A DNA stretch of 64,000 nucleotides from Artemisia argyi (GCA_030686995.1 CM060704.1:113645042-113709041), one strand, 5' to 3'; positions 36,400-50,401 are shown, numbered from the stretch's first letter. The notes: generated by a model not told the origin, from the sequence alone. Made by a program: numbers and translations.

Positions 36400-39300
36400 T
36401 GTAATACTCCGTAAAATCCCATGTCATTTAATAATGCTAATCACCAAATCTATTCTAATCAAAGCTATTTTTGCGGGCTAATTTTTTTTTTTTTTTTTTT
36501 TTTTTTTATTTATTTATTTTTTTTCCACATAAATCACCGTTTGCATGACACCCGTATCACCATTAGTCACCATTCGCATGTCACCTGAAACACCTTTAGT
36601 CACTATATGTATATCACCTGTATCACTTTTGTCACTTTATGTATGGCACCCGATACATGAATTTATCACCTGGTATCACCCATAGTCACTCTTAGATGTC
36701 ACCCAATGAGGTTAACACAAGTAACTCCCACTTGCGACGCAACACTTAGAAATGACACCGAAATATATATATCTATATATATTAACTATTATAGATTATA
36801 ATTATACTATATATATAAGTATTATATGTATAAACATCACCGTTAATATTTTTCAAGGTATAAACGAACCAACACCGACACCGACACCGAAATAAAGTTA
36901 CAAAAACACTAGTCAACGACACCTCGCCATTTTATTGGGCCTTTGGTTTCATTAGCCCATACACTACACTATTTCATTTTCTTTTTTTTACTTTGGCTTT
37001 GATCCAACCCCTAAGTCCACAAGTATCTTTTCTTTCTTCCTGTTTTGGGCCGAGAATCACCAAAGCCCAATGGCTTATTTCGTTTGTTTTGGATCAATGG
37101 TCACACGAGCCCAGCTTGTCTACTTCTTTTGTTTTGAGCCACGACTCACACGCCCACAACATCACCAAAGTTCACTAATAAAATGTTACATATTTTTGTG
37201 GCACCGTTTTTATTCGAACACAACACCATCTAGTATTGTCCTCGTGACATTTTATTTCCAATCTTTTGCTCGACACCATGACAGTCATACGACTTGTACA
37301 CAAACCCAAACACCTCAACACCAATACTAGTATGTCACTTTCTTTCTTGTTCTTGGTTTGACTCGACACAAGGCTACCAAAGGGTAAAACCCTAGCAAGC
37401 ACTAGTCACATCCAACTTTCCTCTTTGTTTCACTATAACTCGACACCACTCCACCTCCCCTCTCTTTTTCTCCATTGCGTGAGAAGACCACCAAAGCACC
37501 ACCTATAGCCACCCTAACTCACCTTAACCTAAATCATAAACTAATACTATCCACCCTAACTTTTCTTAAAGATCATTACCCAAAGGTTTCCATGTTTCTT
37601 TAACCACCAACAAAAACCACCTTGATTCTTTTCTCTCTTAATCTAATCCATGAGTACACTCACATGTTCCTAATCCTTCTTGTCCTAGTAATAAACAAAT
37701 TCAAAGAAATAATCATAGCACTTAAGTACTCCTAGCTCGACTTGACACCACAAGAACCTTTTGACCATGTTGCTTCAATTCGAAATGACACATCAAAGGC
37801 ACACACAACATATTTCACATGTGAACCATGCTAGTTTGCTTGTGATTCTCCTATAAATACCTCACATTAAATGCTCACCCTCACCACACTTTCAAATCTC
37901 ACTAAGATCTCAAAACCACAATTCTCTCTTTCTTTCTTGCTTACTGTCGAAGGCCAATAAGCACACACAAGTAGATTTTGGGCAAGATACTAGCTTGGGT
38001 AACTAATTTGGATCGAAGGTCACAATACAAGGAGGGTATCACGTTTGCTTGCCTCTTATCTCGTATCACACGATCACTTCACCACCTCTTTAGGTGTTGT
38101 AAGTTGCTCACTTCCCTTTTCAATTCTTACAATACTATTTTTCATTTTGATGCATTGCATGCATGTCACTACGTTTAAAACACTTAAAAACACTAACCCA
38201 CACTTAACACAAACACTAAAAATCACACCTCGACACACTTAGAAAAGGTCTTGTATTTTCATATTTTTATGTACAACACACATATATCTTTCGACAACTC
38301 TTTTCTTTGAACCCAACTAAATCGAGATAACCGAACATGCATGATTTTTGAGGCCTAACGCTACTTAAAAGAACCTAATCCTAAGCATGTTCGAACACCC
38401 CTAAATCTATTCATGAAAATTACTTGGGCCTGAGATGGGCTAACGAGGCCCATGTGGGGATTTTCATAAATTTTTCGAGTCATGAACCAAGCAAAAACTC
38501 GACACTATTATACTTCAAAAACAAATTTTTGTAAGGTTTTTATAAGTTAAAAATGTTTACTTTCTATGTACAAAAGTTCACTTTTCAAAAACTTAACAAA
38601 GGACTAATTTTGCAAATCATCTCGTTAAAGGACCAAAAGTATCAAAACAGCCAAAGCTTCAGACCAAACTGAAAACAATCGATTTGAAAGGAACTAAAGG
38701 GGTAGAAACTGTAAATACCTTAAACTTAAGGTCTAAAGTATAAAAAGATTAAAAAGGACTAAAAATGTAATTATTTTAACTCAAGGGTAAAAAGGTGTAA
38801 CTTTCTTAAAGTTAAAGGTCAAACTTGACAATGACATTTTATCACTTATTTGAACTAATATTACTTTACATATTTATTTTTGTAATATATAAATATATAT
38901 ACACATATATATAATATATAACTTAAATAAATATCCACTACTACTAAAAATATTTAAAATAAATATTTACATTAATGTTATTATTATAACGGATAATTCA
39001 ACGCTCATTGATCACCTTTTCGTAACAACATAAAGTTATTTTGAATAATTTGAGACCCCTGAAATCGATATCACCGTACTCGAGTTGTATCACACGTCAA
39101 TCACGCATCGAATCTGAAACACCGATAGTAATATTTATATATCACATTAATTTAGGTCGCAAGTCGGAGGTTATTCATTGCTAATCGTAGCAATACACCA
39201 TAACCTTTTAGCACCGTTTGAGTTTTGCACACACCCACCAGGTGAGTTCATGGTCCCACCTTTTTAATTGTTTTTAAACCCCGTGGGGAGATACATGCTA

Positions 39301-40035
39301 TAAACCGAACACAAGTATTTTTAGTATGCGATTATTTTCTAATATTGCCTAAGTTGACACCCGTGCTACAAGTCCCTCATATCACGAACCTTAATCACTT
39401 GCGAGTGAGCGCGAATATAGTTGATAGATCTATTGGAGACTGCAACCCATCTCTGCCAAAGTGATCATTTGGCAGGGGGTGTTCTATATTTGAGGTACCA
39501 TGGAAATTTTGCACATTTTTGTCACCGAGGGCCCCTTTTGTCATCTACATCCCTCGTGGTGTAGGCGATTATATCATTATTTGATATCACCCACGTTAAG
39601 GCTTGAGTTTCGTGAGGCTTAGGAGCCATATGACACCCGTTTAATCAAGACCAATCATCTTGATTTGATTATTTAAAATATTTGACTTGTGTTCACACTA
39701 TTATAAATTTAAACTACTATGGATTCACTCAACCGTTGTGTTGACTTTTTAGCATGTTTATCTCAGGAAATTAGCGGCATGATGACATGGAACTGGCAAA
39801 AAGGGCACACAGGACCTCCCTTTTATTCCAATAATTATATCATTCTTTTCAAACTCATCACCTCTTTTGTGAAACAATTAACATTTGGAAAATGTTTGTA
39901 ACTCTGAATACTTTGAGTTTTCATGGAATGATATCAACTTATCTTTTGAATTGTTTTCTATAAGTATGACTGTGTTCTAAACTGTAATGACCCCGATTAG
40001 ACTTCCACTGCTTATCAAATTTTCGGGGTGTTACA
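36400..40035 (+). repeat. Tekay 3' LTR
   Basis: 3636 bases, near-identical to the 5' LTR. A TATA box (cctataaatacc) lies at about 37851-37862. Differences by eye are scattered single bases, the two shortened microsatellites, and about 28 extra bases near 38605-38632. A weak purine tract (acgggtgggtac) precedes it. Confidence 0.93.
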
Positions 40036-40040
40036 CGGCC
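40036..40040 (+). repeat. 5-bp target duplication CGGCC, right copy
   Basis: Matches 26044-26048. Beyond it the MULE arm resumes (catctaaattagggact). Confidence 0.9.
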
Positions 40041-40165
40041 ATCTAAATTAGGGACTATATGTGTGACAAGTTTCAAAAAATAGGTATCTCTGGTGTACTT
40101 AAATTGACTTAGGGACTAAACTTGCAATCCAAGTAAACCACAGGGACCATCCGTGTAATTTTGTC

Positions 40166-40174
40166 CGAATTGTA
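40166..40174 (+). repeat. 9-bp target duplication of the foldback MULE, right copy
   Basis: cgaattgta, 8 of 9 matches to 24026-24034. Confidence 0.6.
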
Positions 40175-40515
40175 AGTACTTCTAAGCCTCTAGACGATTT
40201 GAACAAGATGACCGCGATTGAATATAATTAAGATGAATCTTGAGTTATTTAGTAGTCAAGTTCAAGATCTAAAGTCAAGAAACAAAATTTTTAAATAAAT
40301 AAGAATGCTTTTATGCTTTTATCCATGTCTTAAAGAGCAAATCGTAAAAAAAGGTACTTATCTTAGGTCCAATTTCAATTAAAGGTAATTTTATTTATTT
40401 ATTTCAATTTAAGGTATTTAACTTACCATACCGTGCAATTTAAGGATATTTTTACCTGTTAGTTAGGTAACAGATTACCTCTTTATTTACTTTTTTTATA
40501 AAAGTTTTGTGTTTC
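40175..40515. other. AT-rich intergenic DNA, nothing recognised
   Basis: About 340 AT-rich bases between the MULE and the next small TIR element. No gene is seen. The phrase caatttaaggta is repeated loosely near 40372-40446. Confidence 0.45.
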
Positions 40516-40980
<465 letters not shown>

Positions 40981-41850
40981 TATTTAGTCTAAATATACCA
41001 AAACCTTCGTAAAAATTCGTCCATTTTATTAAAGATTCTAAAAGGTATTTTCTTTTTTCATAATTATTTCAAGATTTTTAGTCACATTTTACTATTAAAA
41101 AAACAATTTTGCGTTTTTATTTTGTCTAGATATATCAAAAACCTTTATAAAAATTCATCCTTTTTATATAATACTCTAAAAAGTATTTTCTATTTTTCAT
41201 AATTTTTTGAAGAATTCTAGTCACGTTTTACTATTTTAAAAAATCAAAAACCGACTCTGTCCTTTTCTTTTTATAAAACTATTTTGTTTAATTTTATAAA
41301 AAATAGTAAAAAAGTAAAAAACATGTATACATTTTTTTTTAATTTTCTGGTAGCTCTTTAATAGCATTTTTAGTTGGGTTAAAATTTTTAGAATTTTTGG
41401 AATCCGTTTGGTAATTTATTTAAATTTAAAGGCTATTTTAGTCATTAAATTAGTTAAAATATTTTCGTTTGTTTGATTTTTTTTTTTTATTTTCTAAAAT
41501 TAGTTATTGTTAAGATTAAGTATCTGTGTTAATTTCATATTTTAATTCGTACGAATGATGTATTGTGACTAGGAATTTGGTGTAATAAGCGATAAGGGGG
41601 TGTTTGATATTTTAACCTACTTTGTAACCTGCAAATCTAATAATTGTCCAACATTGCAACAAGAAAAAAATCGATACCTTAAATTAGGAAGAAAAAAAAG
41701 AGACCGGTACTTTTAATTGTTGTCTTAAATTTAACAAAATATTTGAAACAAAAGGAAAAATTGATTATAAACCATTATCCTTAAAGGTTTAAGAAACTAA
41801 ACCTCATATATTTTAGGGGCATTGGCGTGTTGCTAGACACTAATCATTGA
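40981..41850. other. AT-rich DNA with a short local duplication
   Basis: No gene is seen. One segment is duplicated with divergence: about 41028-41095 and 41150-41230. Both contain a ttcgtcc/ttcatcc-ttt phrase, ctaaaa-ggtattttct, ttcataatt, and tagtcac-ttttactatt. Otherwise nothing is identified. Confidence 0.4.
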
Positions 41851-42700
41851 TTGTATAAATACAAGGTAAATGTGCCATTCGCAAATGAGAGCTGGTGGAA
41901 TATGCTCAAGGCTCATTACATATTTATGCAACTAAATTTATATGAGCCTATAGGTCACACACAAATACACTTAGATACACTAAGTTATAATATAAATATT
42001 ATAATTATATTATATTAGCACCAAATGATTTATAAGTCATTTTAGTTGTGTATTTATTATATATCGTATTAATAAATAATAATGTAAAAAACTTATTAGT
42101 TAGTTATTAATAATGTATTAATAACAAAACAACTAAAGCAAATAAGGGAATACCCTAAAACCCTTATGGAAATCGGCCAGGGGAAAATGACAAGAAAAAA
42201 GGAATGTTTGATTAACTTGGGGATTAAGTTTAAGAATAATTTAGAACATTTTAATTTAGTATAAATACAAAGGGATCATTCAAAGGACTTCATAACTTAA
42301 CACAAAACTTCCTCTCCCTCTTTCTCTTGTATGGCCGATCGTCCAAACCCAAAACCAAAGGGTTTCGGGTTTTGCTTTCTTCGATTGCAAGTCTCTACGT
42401 GAGGATAAGTTTGAATTGCGTATTCAATGGTGTTACGACTAGCATCGCTAGGTATCGTTTAACGTGTAGTGTGGATCAACCGTGGAGAATAATCACTTCT
42501 TAATTATTAGTTTCTTGATCATACCGAGCATAAAAGTTGGTATTACTTTTATTTTAAGCATGATTAATTGCATAAATCGTATGATCCGTATATGAGTTTT
42601 ACATGATTCCGCTTCCTCGTTTAATATATTTGATAGTCTTATATCTTAATAAATATTAAATCGTTTAATAAAAACCGTAAACTCTAACACTTACTAGTTA
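41850..42700 (+). repeat. Probable Copia LTR remnant
   Basis: At 42255-42268 a TATA-like tagtataaatacaaag is followed by a C/T-rich leader (cttcctctccctctttctc, 42308-42328). The right part has tttacatgattccgcttcctcgttt (42598-42622), wording typical of the U5 end of plant Copia LTRs. No primer-binding site follows and no matching second LTR is visible, so it may be a solo LTR or fragment. Boundaries are approximate. Confidence 0.35.
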
Positions 42701-43228
42701 TCAATGCTTATAAAAATTCTTTACTTTACATTTCATTTCTACCGTGCATCCACTAGTGATCGTGGTAGATAGTACACAGACATTCGTCAACATAATTTTT
42801 AAATAAACAATATAAATATTTGTAAATAAAGAAACTTTAACACCAAAACATTCTCATAAAACCCGTTTTAAAATGTATGCCTCCTTTTAGGGAAAATCTC
42901 CATATAGTCACCTCAAGTCTCGCTTGTTGCATATTCAAAAGTATTTCTCAATCCTTTGCTAGTTTTCCAAAACTTTCATATTATACATTGAGTATGCTTT
43001 TACATCAGACTAAACCAAAAAGTTTATATTTAGCTCTTGATCTCATTGAAGTCGCTTTTATACTTTAGTTAGTTTGTTATGAGATACTTTGCATTGTATA
43101 ACAACCCATAACCAAATGGCTTTAAAAATGTGAATACTTTTAGCATAACAAAAAGACTCAGTTTACTAATTTAGTAAAACCACCGATTTTTAGATCAATA
43201 TAGCATGTGATGTTTGGTTAAATAGAAA
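42701..43228. other. AT-rich spacer before the SIRE element
   Basis: No gene or repeat recognised. The last five bases (agaaa, 43224-43228) would be the left target duplication of the SIRE element, but its right end lies beyond the window. Confidence 0.4.
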
Positions 43229-46200
43229 TGTTGAGGCAACATGATCAAGATCTCTTCATGTTTTAATGATGACAAATAAACCATCGAAACACATAAAATA
43301 ACAAACGTTAGCTCAAAATCGCCGGAGCCCATATCTGCTCCTGGCGCGCTGCCCGCGCGTCAACGCGTGGGTGACGCGCCAGGACACTGTATGGTCTCGG
43401 GCGAATTTTGAAAGTCGGCTTTCCCCTTACCCGACAAATGTGGATCTTTCGATACAGGTATGAATATGTTATGTGTTTAATTGAGAACACTCGAAACGAG
43501 TTTTGAGACTTGAGAGATCCTACTTTTAAAACACCCATTTACGAGAAAACGCCAACTCATGTTTTCTAACCATCGCCTCTAGCCAAGGCTTTTCTAAACT
43601 TAGGGAGCTTGTATATTTCACGTGACATCGTGTTGAAGCATCCATATGCTCATATCCCGTGCTTACGTCTTCTCTAATTACGTAACGGGTTTACTCCCTT
43701 ATTAGTCAAACTAAGTCAAAGGTTACTTTGCGTAAACGCATCCTTTCCCACTTGGGTTATGATTTACATCAAGGCAAAACACTTAACTTGTTTGAACCAA
43801 GGTATTAGTTGAGAACGTCGAGTCATGGAAAGTCACGAGATATGAACCTATGGATTCTCGACGTTGTGTTACTTGAACTTATAAGTAACCTATGATTTTC
43901 TCAACTTATAATCTTAGTTGCCTAAACCTTTTCTTTTTAATGACAATTAGATTTCTTCTTAGTCTTCTCTTAATCTCCTTTCTACAAAAGACAAACACAA
44001 TCATATCCAATCATATCCAAATCATATATTCTCTTACACAATCTCTTACACTCTTACATATTCCCTTACACACTCTACATCTCAACCATCCATTCCCTTT
44101 CAACACATCTTAACCCTTCATTTTCAACACATGGGAATTGTTTGAATTCCAAAGGATGCTCCTTTGATCCTAGCCATTGAATTCAAATTACAACACATCT
44201 CAACCATTCACCTCACCCTCTTCTCTATACCATCACATGTGTTTAATCCAAGCCATCCATTTCAAACCAAAACCATCTCAACCATTGATTCACTCTTTCC
44301 CCCAAGCAAAGCATATTCCTTTGGAATATCCCTTTTCAATCCAGACCTAGGCTCCCTTTGATCTTAGCCATCTATTTTAAATAAACACATCTCAACCCTT
44401 CATTTTCCCCACATGCCAAATTATTTGAAATCCAAACATAGGCTCCTTTGATCTGCTCCTTTGATCTTAACCATCCAATTCAAATCATCTCATCTCAACC
44501 CTCCATCTCATTCTTCCCCCTAAGCATTGGAATATACCTTGGCATATTATTTCTCTCTTTTCTATGCCATGTGAGGAATAACACTTCTACCCCTTCCAAA
44601 TTACCCTATCTACACTTTATACCCTTGGTAATTTGTTTTCTCATAAACACTTCACAAAACATTTTCCAAATTGGCTATTTGAGTTGGTAAACCTTAGATT
44701 GATTAATGTTAAGGTTTAGTGTGAAGTACAATTGGGGGTTTAGATAGGATAGGTACTTATAAGATCCAAACACCCAACACTTAGGAAATGTTTACAGAAG
44801 CCTGGTGCACTGCCCGCGCCGGCCTCGGTAAAATGTCCCAAGTTTGGGTTCTTGGCCTATAAATACCACCCTTGCCTCTTGTATTCCTCACCCCTTGCCA
44901 TTATTCTTTCTCTCTAGATTCTTTCTCTCTAAACACTCTCAAATCTCTCTATCTCTAATCTTGTGTTCTTGATTTTCATACTAACGTCATTGAAGAACAC
45001 ATATCTTTGCAAGGGAAGAATCACAAGAACCTAATCCACTCTTGTGATTGTGTCGAGGGTCTTCTTATCTATACCCTTTCTATTACAATCGAGTCTCTAG
45101 GTTAGGTTAGGGCTTGGTTTATTAAACAAACACTTAATCATTCATTCAATTGTTTGTAAGGGAAGTCTTGTGTCTTGGTGACCAAGCCTAGATCATTGGG
45201 GATCTAGTTGGGGTTTGATACTTCCGGTGGGAAGTCTTGGTAGTGGTCTTAGTGACCCTGGAAAAGGAAGCATTTTGGACGTTTTTGGAGCATAAAAGTG
45301 AAGAAAATGGCAAAGTCTTAATTTTCCTTGCTAGGAACAGTACCTGACGGCGTCAAGAGCATTTTGATGACGGCGTCAAGAGCAATTTTGGTGACGGCCC
45401 AGTGAAAACGTGACGGCGTCAAGAGTAAAAGTGGTGACGGCCCAGAGCAGCAATACACATGACGGCGTCAGATCTGGATCTAGGCAATCCGATTATATTT
45501 TTGGCGGCGGGTTGACGGCGTCAGAACTTTCTTCTTGATGCCGTCACCTTAGTAAATCTATATATAGTCTTTGTAATTTTCATTCTAAGGAGAGGAGAAT
45601 AGGAGGAGAATTTTAGGGTCAAATTGCATAAATCCTAACACGACTTTTACAGTATTTTCAAGGGTTTTCACCCCTTGAAACCCTTCATGTTCAATTAAGA
45701 TAAGTATCCTTTCAATTCATTCAATATGTCTATGTGTTGTTTGAATGTATCTTACGCTTGTCTTGATTTTAACATGCTAGGCTAGATCTCTTGTGTGTTT
45801 GCTAAGATGTAATGAAACCTAGATGTTGATTATAGGTTGATTGCTTGTTTATAGTTGTAATGGATGAATGATTTCGATGTTAGGCTTAAGAAAACTGGCA
45901 GACTTCCATTGTGTAACATGATTGAACGTCTTAAGAAACATGAACCAATGCGTACTAAGGTTTTTATGGTTGTATTTAATGCATGAGCGAATTCTAGTGA
46001 TCCCATGTTAGGAGCTTCTTGCAGGCTCGACATAGGAGTGAAGTAGGAGCTTATAGAGTTGGGGAAGTACGTACGCCACCCCACGATTGGTATTAAGGAA
46101 TATAACCCGTCATCCATGCAACTGTAACAAACAATTAACCTGTAAAAGATATCTAAGGAGTAGTGAAATCTAAGTAAACACAATTCTCCCATCTATTGTT

Positions 46201-46843
46201 CACACCATATTAGTTTAATTAGTTTAATTTACATTTCTGTTATTTTATTTTGATTGCATCTTTAGTTATTGGGTTAGTTGACTAGCAACTAATTCCGCCC
46301 ACTCTTCCAAAACCGAGATTTTTACTTGCTTTCATAAAAACATAAAAATACAAAAAGAATGATCCCTCACCCCTAGACCTAGTTTTTAGGCTTTCTAATC
46401 CTAGCGACACTATTTCTGAGTTGAACGATCAATCCCCTGGTACTTGTCACTATACTATACTACAACGATCAAGTACACTGCCTGGTGGGGGTTGTAAGCT
46501 TCTCGAGATCCCTCGAGAGGTAAAGCCTGGTGCAATTCCCACGCATCAATCGATATTGGTGAATATCGGTGGAGTGAATTGTAACGGTTTGTAGTCCACC
46601 GAAAGGATTATACTAGTGAATAGTATCAGATTCGTGGATTCGAAACTGGACGTACGAATGGTATAAACCCCCCCATCCCGAACCAGTATATATCGTTGTG
46701 TTCTTACTTGCTTTATATACTTTGGTTGTGTTAGTGGTTGTTGGATTATTGTACAACCACTTGGTATTCTCTTTGGCTTAAAGTTTTTAAACATCTAAAA
46801 AGTCAAAGAAACCATATTCACCCCCCCCCTCTACGGTTCTACA
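43229..46843 (+). repeat. SIRE 5' LTR, apparently enlarged by an inserted LTR
   Basis: Starts tgttgaggcaac and ends ctacggttctaca, directly before the primer-binding site; a C run at 46820-46829 is typical of SIRE U5. GC-rich words (ggcgcgctgcccgcgcg, aacgcgtgggtgacgcgcc) lie at 43342-43381, and a related patch (tggtgcactgcccgcgccgg) at 44804-44823, followed by a TATA box (TATAAATA, 44859-44866) and C/T-rich leader. The span of 3.6 kb is long for a SIRE LTR because a second LTR-like segment sits within it. Confidence 0.6.
45290..46548 (+). repeat. Probable Tat/Athila-type LTR inserted in the SIRE LTR, with TGACGGCGTCA cluster
   Basis: Five TGACGGCGTCA words lie at 45345, 45367, 45411, 45459 and 45513, two gtgacggcccag variants at 45391 and 45434, and an inverted gatgccgtcac at 45538. 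A TATA box (ctatatatag) follows at 45558-45566. The downstream part (gatccctcacccctagac, ctggtacttgtcacta, gcctggtgcaattcccacgcatca) resembles the 3' half of Ty3 Tat/Athila LTRs. No second copy or coding region is present, so it may be a solo LTR. Exact ends and target duplication were not established. Confidence 0.4.
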
Positions 46844-46846
46844 ATT

Positions 46847-46858
46847 GGTATCAGAGCG
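46847..46858 (+). other. SIRE primer-binding site (initiator tRNA-Met)
   Basis: tggtatcagagc lies three bases after the LTR end, an exact match to the usual plant initiator tRNA-Met site. Confidence 0.9.
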
Positions 46859-46975
46859 GAACACTCAAGTTTTTGAGCGTTAAAGCCTTCCCGAGAAGTC
46901 GCTTTAAGTCAAAAACTTCTTTCCCAAAAATCTAAAATCCTAACTAAGATTTTTGGTAAAGTAGAGTATTGATCC

Positions 46976-48351
46976 ATGGCTCAAGAGAACTATGTTGAGG
47001 GATGCTCTATGCAAAGACCACCTTTGCTAGAGACCAATGGGTTTTGTTTTTGGAAAACCTGGTTTGAGACCTATGTTAGGTCGAAAGATCTTGATTTATG
47101 GGAAATTATTCAAAATGGCAACTTTGTGTTCATGGTGGAAGACCCCGAAACAAAGTTGTTAGTGGAAAAGCCCAACTCGGATCTAAAAGATGATGAGAGG
47201 AGAAAGCTTGGTAAGAATGATGAAGCCAAGATGTTAATCTAATTGCTCTACCTCGAAGGGAGTTCGAGAGAGTTCATATATGCAAGACCGCCAAGGAGAT
47301 TTGGCATTCACTCATCATCACACATCAAGGTAACTCACAAGTCTAAGATTGCAAGATCGACTTACTCATCCAACAATATAAGAAGTTTGCAATCTCGGAT
47401 GAAGAGACCATTGACAATGGTTACACACGGTTCAATGCTATTATCACAAGCCTCACGGCTCTAGATCCTAGCTTTTACAACAAGAACCATGTGAGAAAGT
47501 TTCTTCGAGCTCTTCCAGTTAAGTGGAGGCCAAAGGTGACGGCTATTGAAGAAGCCAAGAACTTGACGGAACTTCCTCTTGACGAGCTAATCGGCAACCT
47601 CAAAGTGTATGAAATGATTTTAGAAAACGACAAGGTTGTTTCTAAGGAAAAGAAGAAAGAGGTTAAGTCACTAGCCCTCAAAGCTAAAGTCACTAGGGAA
47701 CAAACTAGTGATGATAATGATGAAGGAAGTGATGAAGATGACGAAGAGTACAACTTGATGGCTAAGAACTTTAGGAAGTTCCTTAGAAGAGGAGGTAGCT
47801 TTAGGCGCAGTAATAGAGTTGGAAACCAAGGGAATGATGGAAGGAACAACTTTAGTGGAAGTCGAGGTGGTGACAACAAAGTTGGTGAGAGCTCTAGACG
47901 CACACAAGGATGCTACAATTGCGGAGAGAAGGGTCACTTCATAAATGAATGCCCTAAGCCTAGAATGAACAAGGCATTTGTTGGAGGAGCGTGGAGTGAT
48001 AGTGAAGATGAAGATCAACCAACACAGGAAGCTACTTGTCTCATGGCTCAAGAAAAACTTGAGGTACCCCTAAACTCTTCTTCCTTTAATAATGTAGATA
48101 TCAGTGATTTGCAAGAGGAGAATGAGAATTTTAGAAAAACACTTGAGAAAACTCTTAATGAAAAACGCATCATTGAACAAGAACATAGTAAACTCAATAA
48201 GAAAGTTTATGAGCTTGAAAAAGAAGTAAAGAAACTTAATCATTGGAATGAGGTAATTGAACTATGTAAAAGTTGTGAGTCACTCACACTTGAGGTTGAC
48301 TCTTTAAAAGATAAAGTATCTAAACTTCAAAAGGAGTCTCTAAGATTTTAA
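46976..48351 (+). pseudogene. gag: SIRE gag, frameshifted
   Basis: The start ATG at 46976 opens an 88-codon frame with RPPLLETNGFCFWKTWFETYV, the N-terminal Copia gag signature. It stops at 47240; the next 250 bases still encode gag-like text in mixed frames. The frame recovers at 47491 with the capsid tail (KFLRALPVKWRPKVTAIEEA), an acidic stretch (DDNDEGSDEDDEEYN), a CYNCGEKGHFINEC zinc knuckle at about 47911-47952, and a Lys/Glu/Leu coiled coil to 48351. It is the capsid/nucleocapsid protein of the element and cannot be made whole here. Confidence 0.85.
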
Positions 48352-49478
48352 AATTTAAGAAAAGTATAAATGATTTAGAAGAAATTATTGGTAGTCAAAA
48401 GAGGTCCCAAGATAAGGAAGGTCTTGGATTTTCAAAACAACGAGAAATCACTTCCGTAAGCCTGACAAAACCAATAACATTTGTAAAGACTAAAGAAAAC
48501 GAGTTTCCAAAATTTTCCGAGGGTGACGCGCTGCAAGACGCGTCAATGCGCCAGAAGCGCGCCAGTCCCCTGAGGGAAATTGGAGAATTGTCTAAAACTT
48601 TTATCAAACCAATTACTCCTCAAGCTCCTCTTGCAAACACTCGAGGTAACCAAGTTTCCGGTACAAAAAGAGATAACCCAAAACAACTTTACAAGTCGGG
48701 CTATCATAATGGTCGTGGTTATACACAACCTCGAGTTAATACTAGACCACTTTTGCCTACACCTAATATTAGACCTACTAATCCATATAACCAAAGATCC
48801 TCACTCCAAAATTATCAAAGAATAAATTTTTATCAAAGGACATCTCACTACCAATACAACAACTATCAAAGGAGAGAGAACTCCTACCCAAACCAAACCT
48901 TCTTTAGACCTCAAGGATATAATAACTATAGATCAAGTTATCAAAGTCAAAATAATTTTCGAAATAATCCTTGGTCCGCTTTTTCGAGTTTTGGTATTGA
49001 GAAATTATGTGTCTTACTTCAAGACCCAAGAATGTTCAACTTGGGTAACTCTTATGCTAACCAAAATGGACCTAAGAAGCAATGGGTACCAAAAGTATGA
49101 GTTGTATTTTTGTTATAGGTTTGTTTCAAAAGTGATCTACAACCGAATGAGTGGATAGTGGATAGTGGTTGCACTAAACACATGACCGGGAATAGAAGAT
49201 TGTTCACATCATACACAGCTTATAATGGGAATCATGTCACTTTTGGGAGCGAACTTAAGGGAAAAATTGTCGGTAGAGGTAATGTCCTTCATGACTCCAT
49301 TGAAATTACTAACGTTGAGCATGTTAGAGGTCTAAACTTTAATTTGATTAGTGTGAGTCAACTTATTGATGATGATTGTGAGGTAAAATTTACTAAAGTA
49401 GATTGTTCTATTAATAAAAATGGTGTTGTACTAGCTAAAGGTCATAGGCGAAACAACTTGTACACCTTTCAATCATAG
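48352..49478 (+). pseudogene. SIRE gag-pol linker and protease remnant
   Basis: The linker (48352-49100) is Asn/Gln/Tyr-rich. It carries within its coding text a GC-rich word cluster (gtgacgcgctgc, gacgcgtcaatgcgcc, agcgcgccag; 48523-48567) related to that of the element's LTR. The protease part (49140-49478) has WIVDSGCTKHMTGN, the Copia aspartic protease active site, then LISVSQL and a truncated GAG_pre-integrase start. Stops follow at about 49098 and 49476. Confidence 0.75.
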
Positions 49479-49661
49479 ATTATTTGTAACAATATATGCA
49501 TTTCAAACATGGTAAATAACCCAATGCCTCGGCTTAAGAAGTTAGGTCTTGCCGACAAGCTAGTAAGCAATTTACCATTGTTAAGTTTTGAAAGGCATTA
49601 TTGTGATACATGTCTAGGGAGTCAATGACAAACTAATAATTAAAAAAAAAAAAAAAAAGGA

Positions 49662-50156
49662 GTGTCAACTAAGAGGGTTTTAGAGTTGATTCATTTGGAT
49701 TTGTATGGTCCATCTCTGATCCAAAGTTATGGAGGAAACTTCTACACTTTAATGATTGTAGATGATTATTCAAATTACACTTGGATTTTATTCTTAGAAA
49801 ACAAGGATGGAGTCTTGAATAAACTCAACATTTTAAGAAAGAATCATGAAAACCTACTTGATAGTTTAATTGTCTCAATTAAAACAAATCATAGTAGTGA
49901 ATTTGATAAAATGCAATTTGGAACCTTTTGTGAACAACATGGAATATCTTATAACTTATCGGGCCCGTTCACTTCTCAATCGCTTGAGATTGTTGAAAGA
50001 ACACATCGTAAGTTAAGAAAGATGAGTCATGCAATGCTTGACGAGCAATCCATCCCACAAAAGTTTTGGTGTCATGCCCTAGATACCGCATGTTATATCT
50101 TTAATAAAGCTCATATAAGAAAGGTCATCCTATACAACAAGTCATTGGTGACTTGA
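49662..50156 (+). pseudogene. SIRE integrase core remnant
   Basis: HLDLYGPSLIQSYGGNFYTLMIVDDYSNYTWI is the start of the Copia integrase core, with its first Asp. The second catalytic Asp is replaced: the usual SDHG-type motif reads TNHSSEF (about 49887-49907). The Glu region (SLEIVERTHRKLRKMSHAML) is retained. The frame ends at 50156 in the linker after integrase; RT and RNase H do not follow. An A run at 49641-49659 separates it from the protease part, and the zinc-finger part of integrase is degraded. Confidence 0.8.
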
Positions 50157-50401
50157 ATAAAAGGACTCTTAGGCCACAAAACAAGATTAGGTTTTTGGCA
50201 TGACATTTTTCAAGTGTCCAAATTGCTTTGGGATAGGTTTTGATGTTAAAAATGCATCTTTGGAGAACAATTTTTAAGTCAAAATAAAATGTCTATGTGT
50301 TATTTGCAAGCCTTTTAGGTGCTATTAGAGCTTATGTGTTTACATGATTAAGGCTTATATGGAGACATGGATGGAAGACCAAATAAATGTCTTCCAAGAG
50401 G
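50157..50401 (+). other. Remnant of the SIRE pol linker, non-coding
   Basis: Degraded sequence between the integrase remnant and the next insertion. Scattered stops; RT motifs are not seen. Confidence 0.4.

Noticed and set aside
47475..48051. Minus-strand Ser/Leu-rich frames
   Set aside because: They are antisense shadows of the SIRE gag coding sequence.
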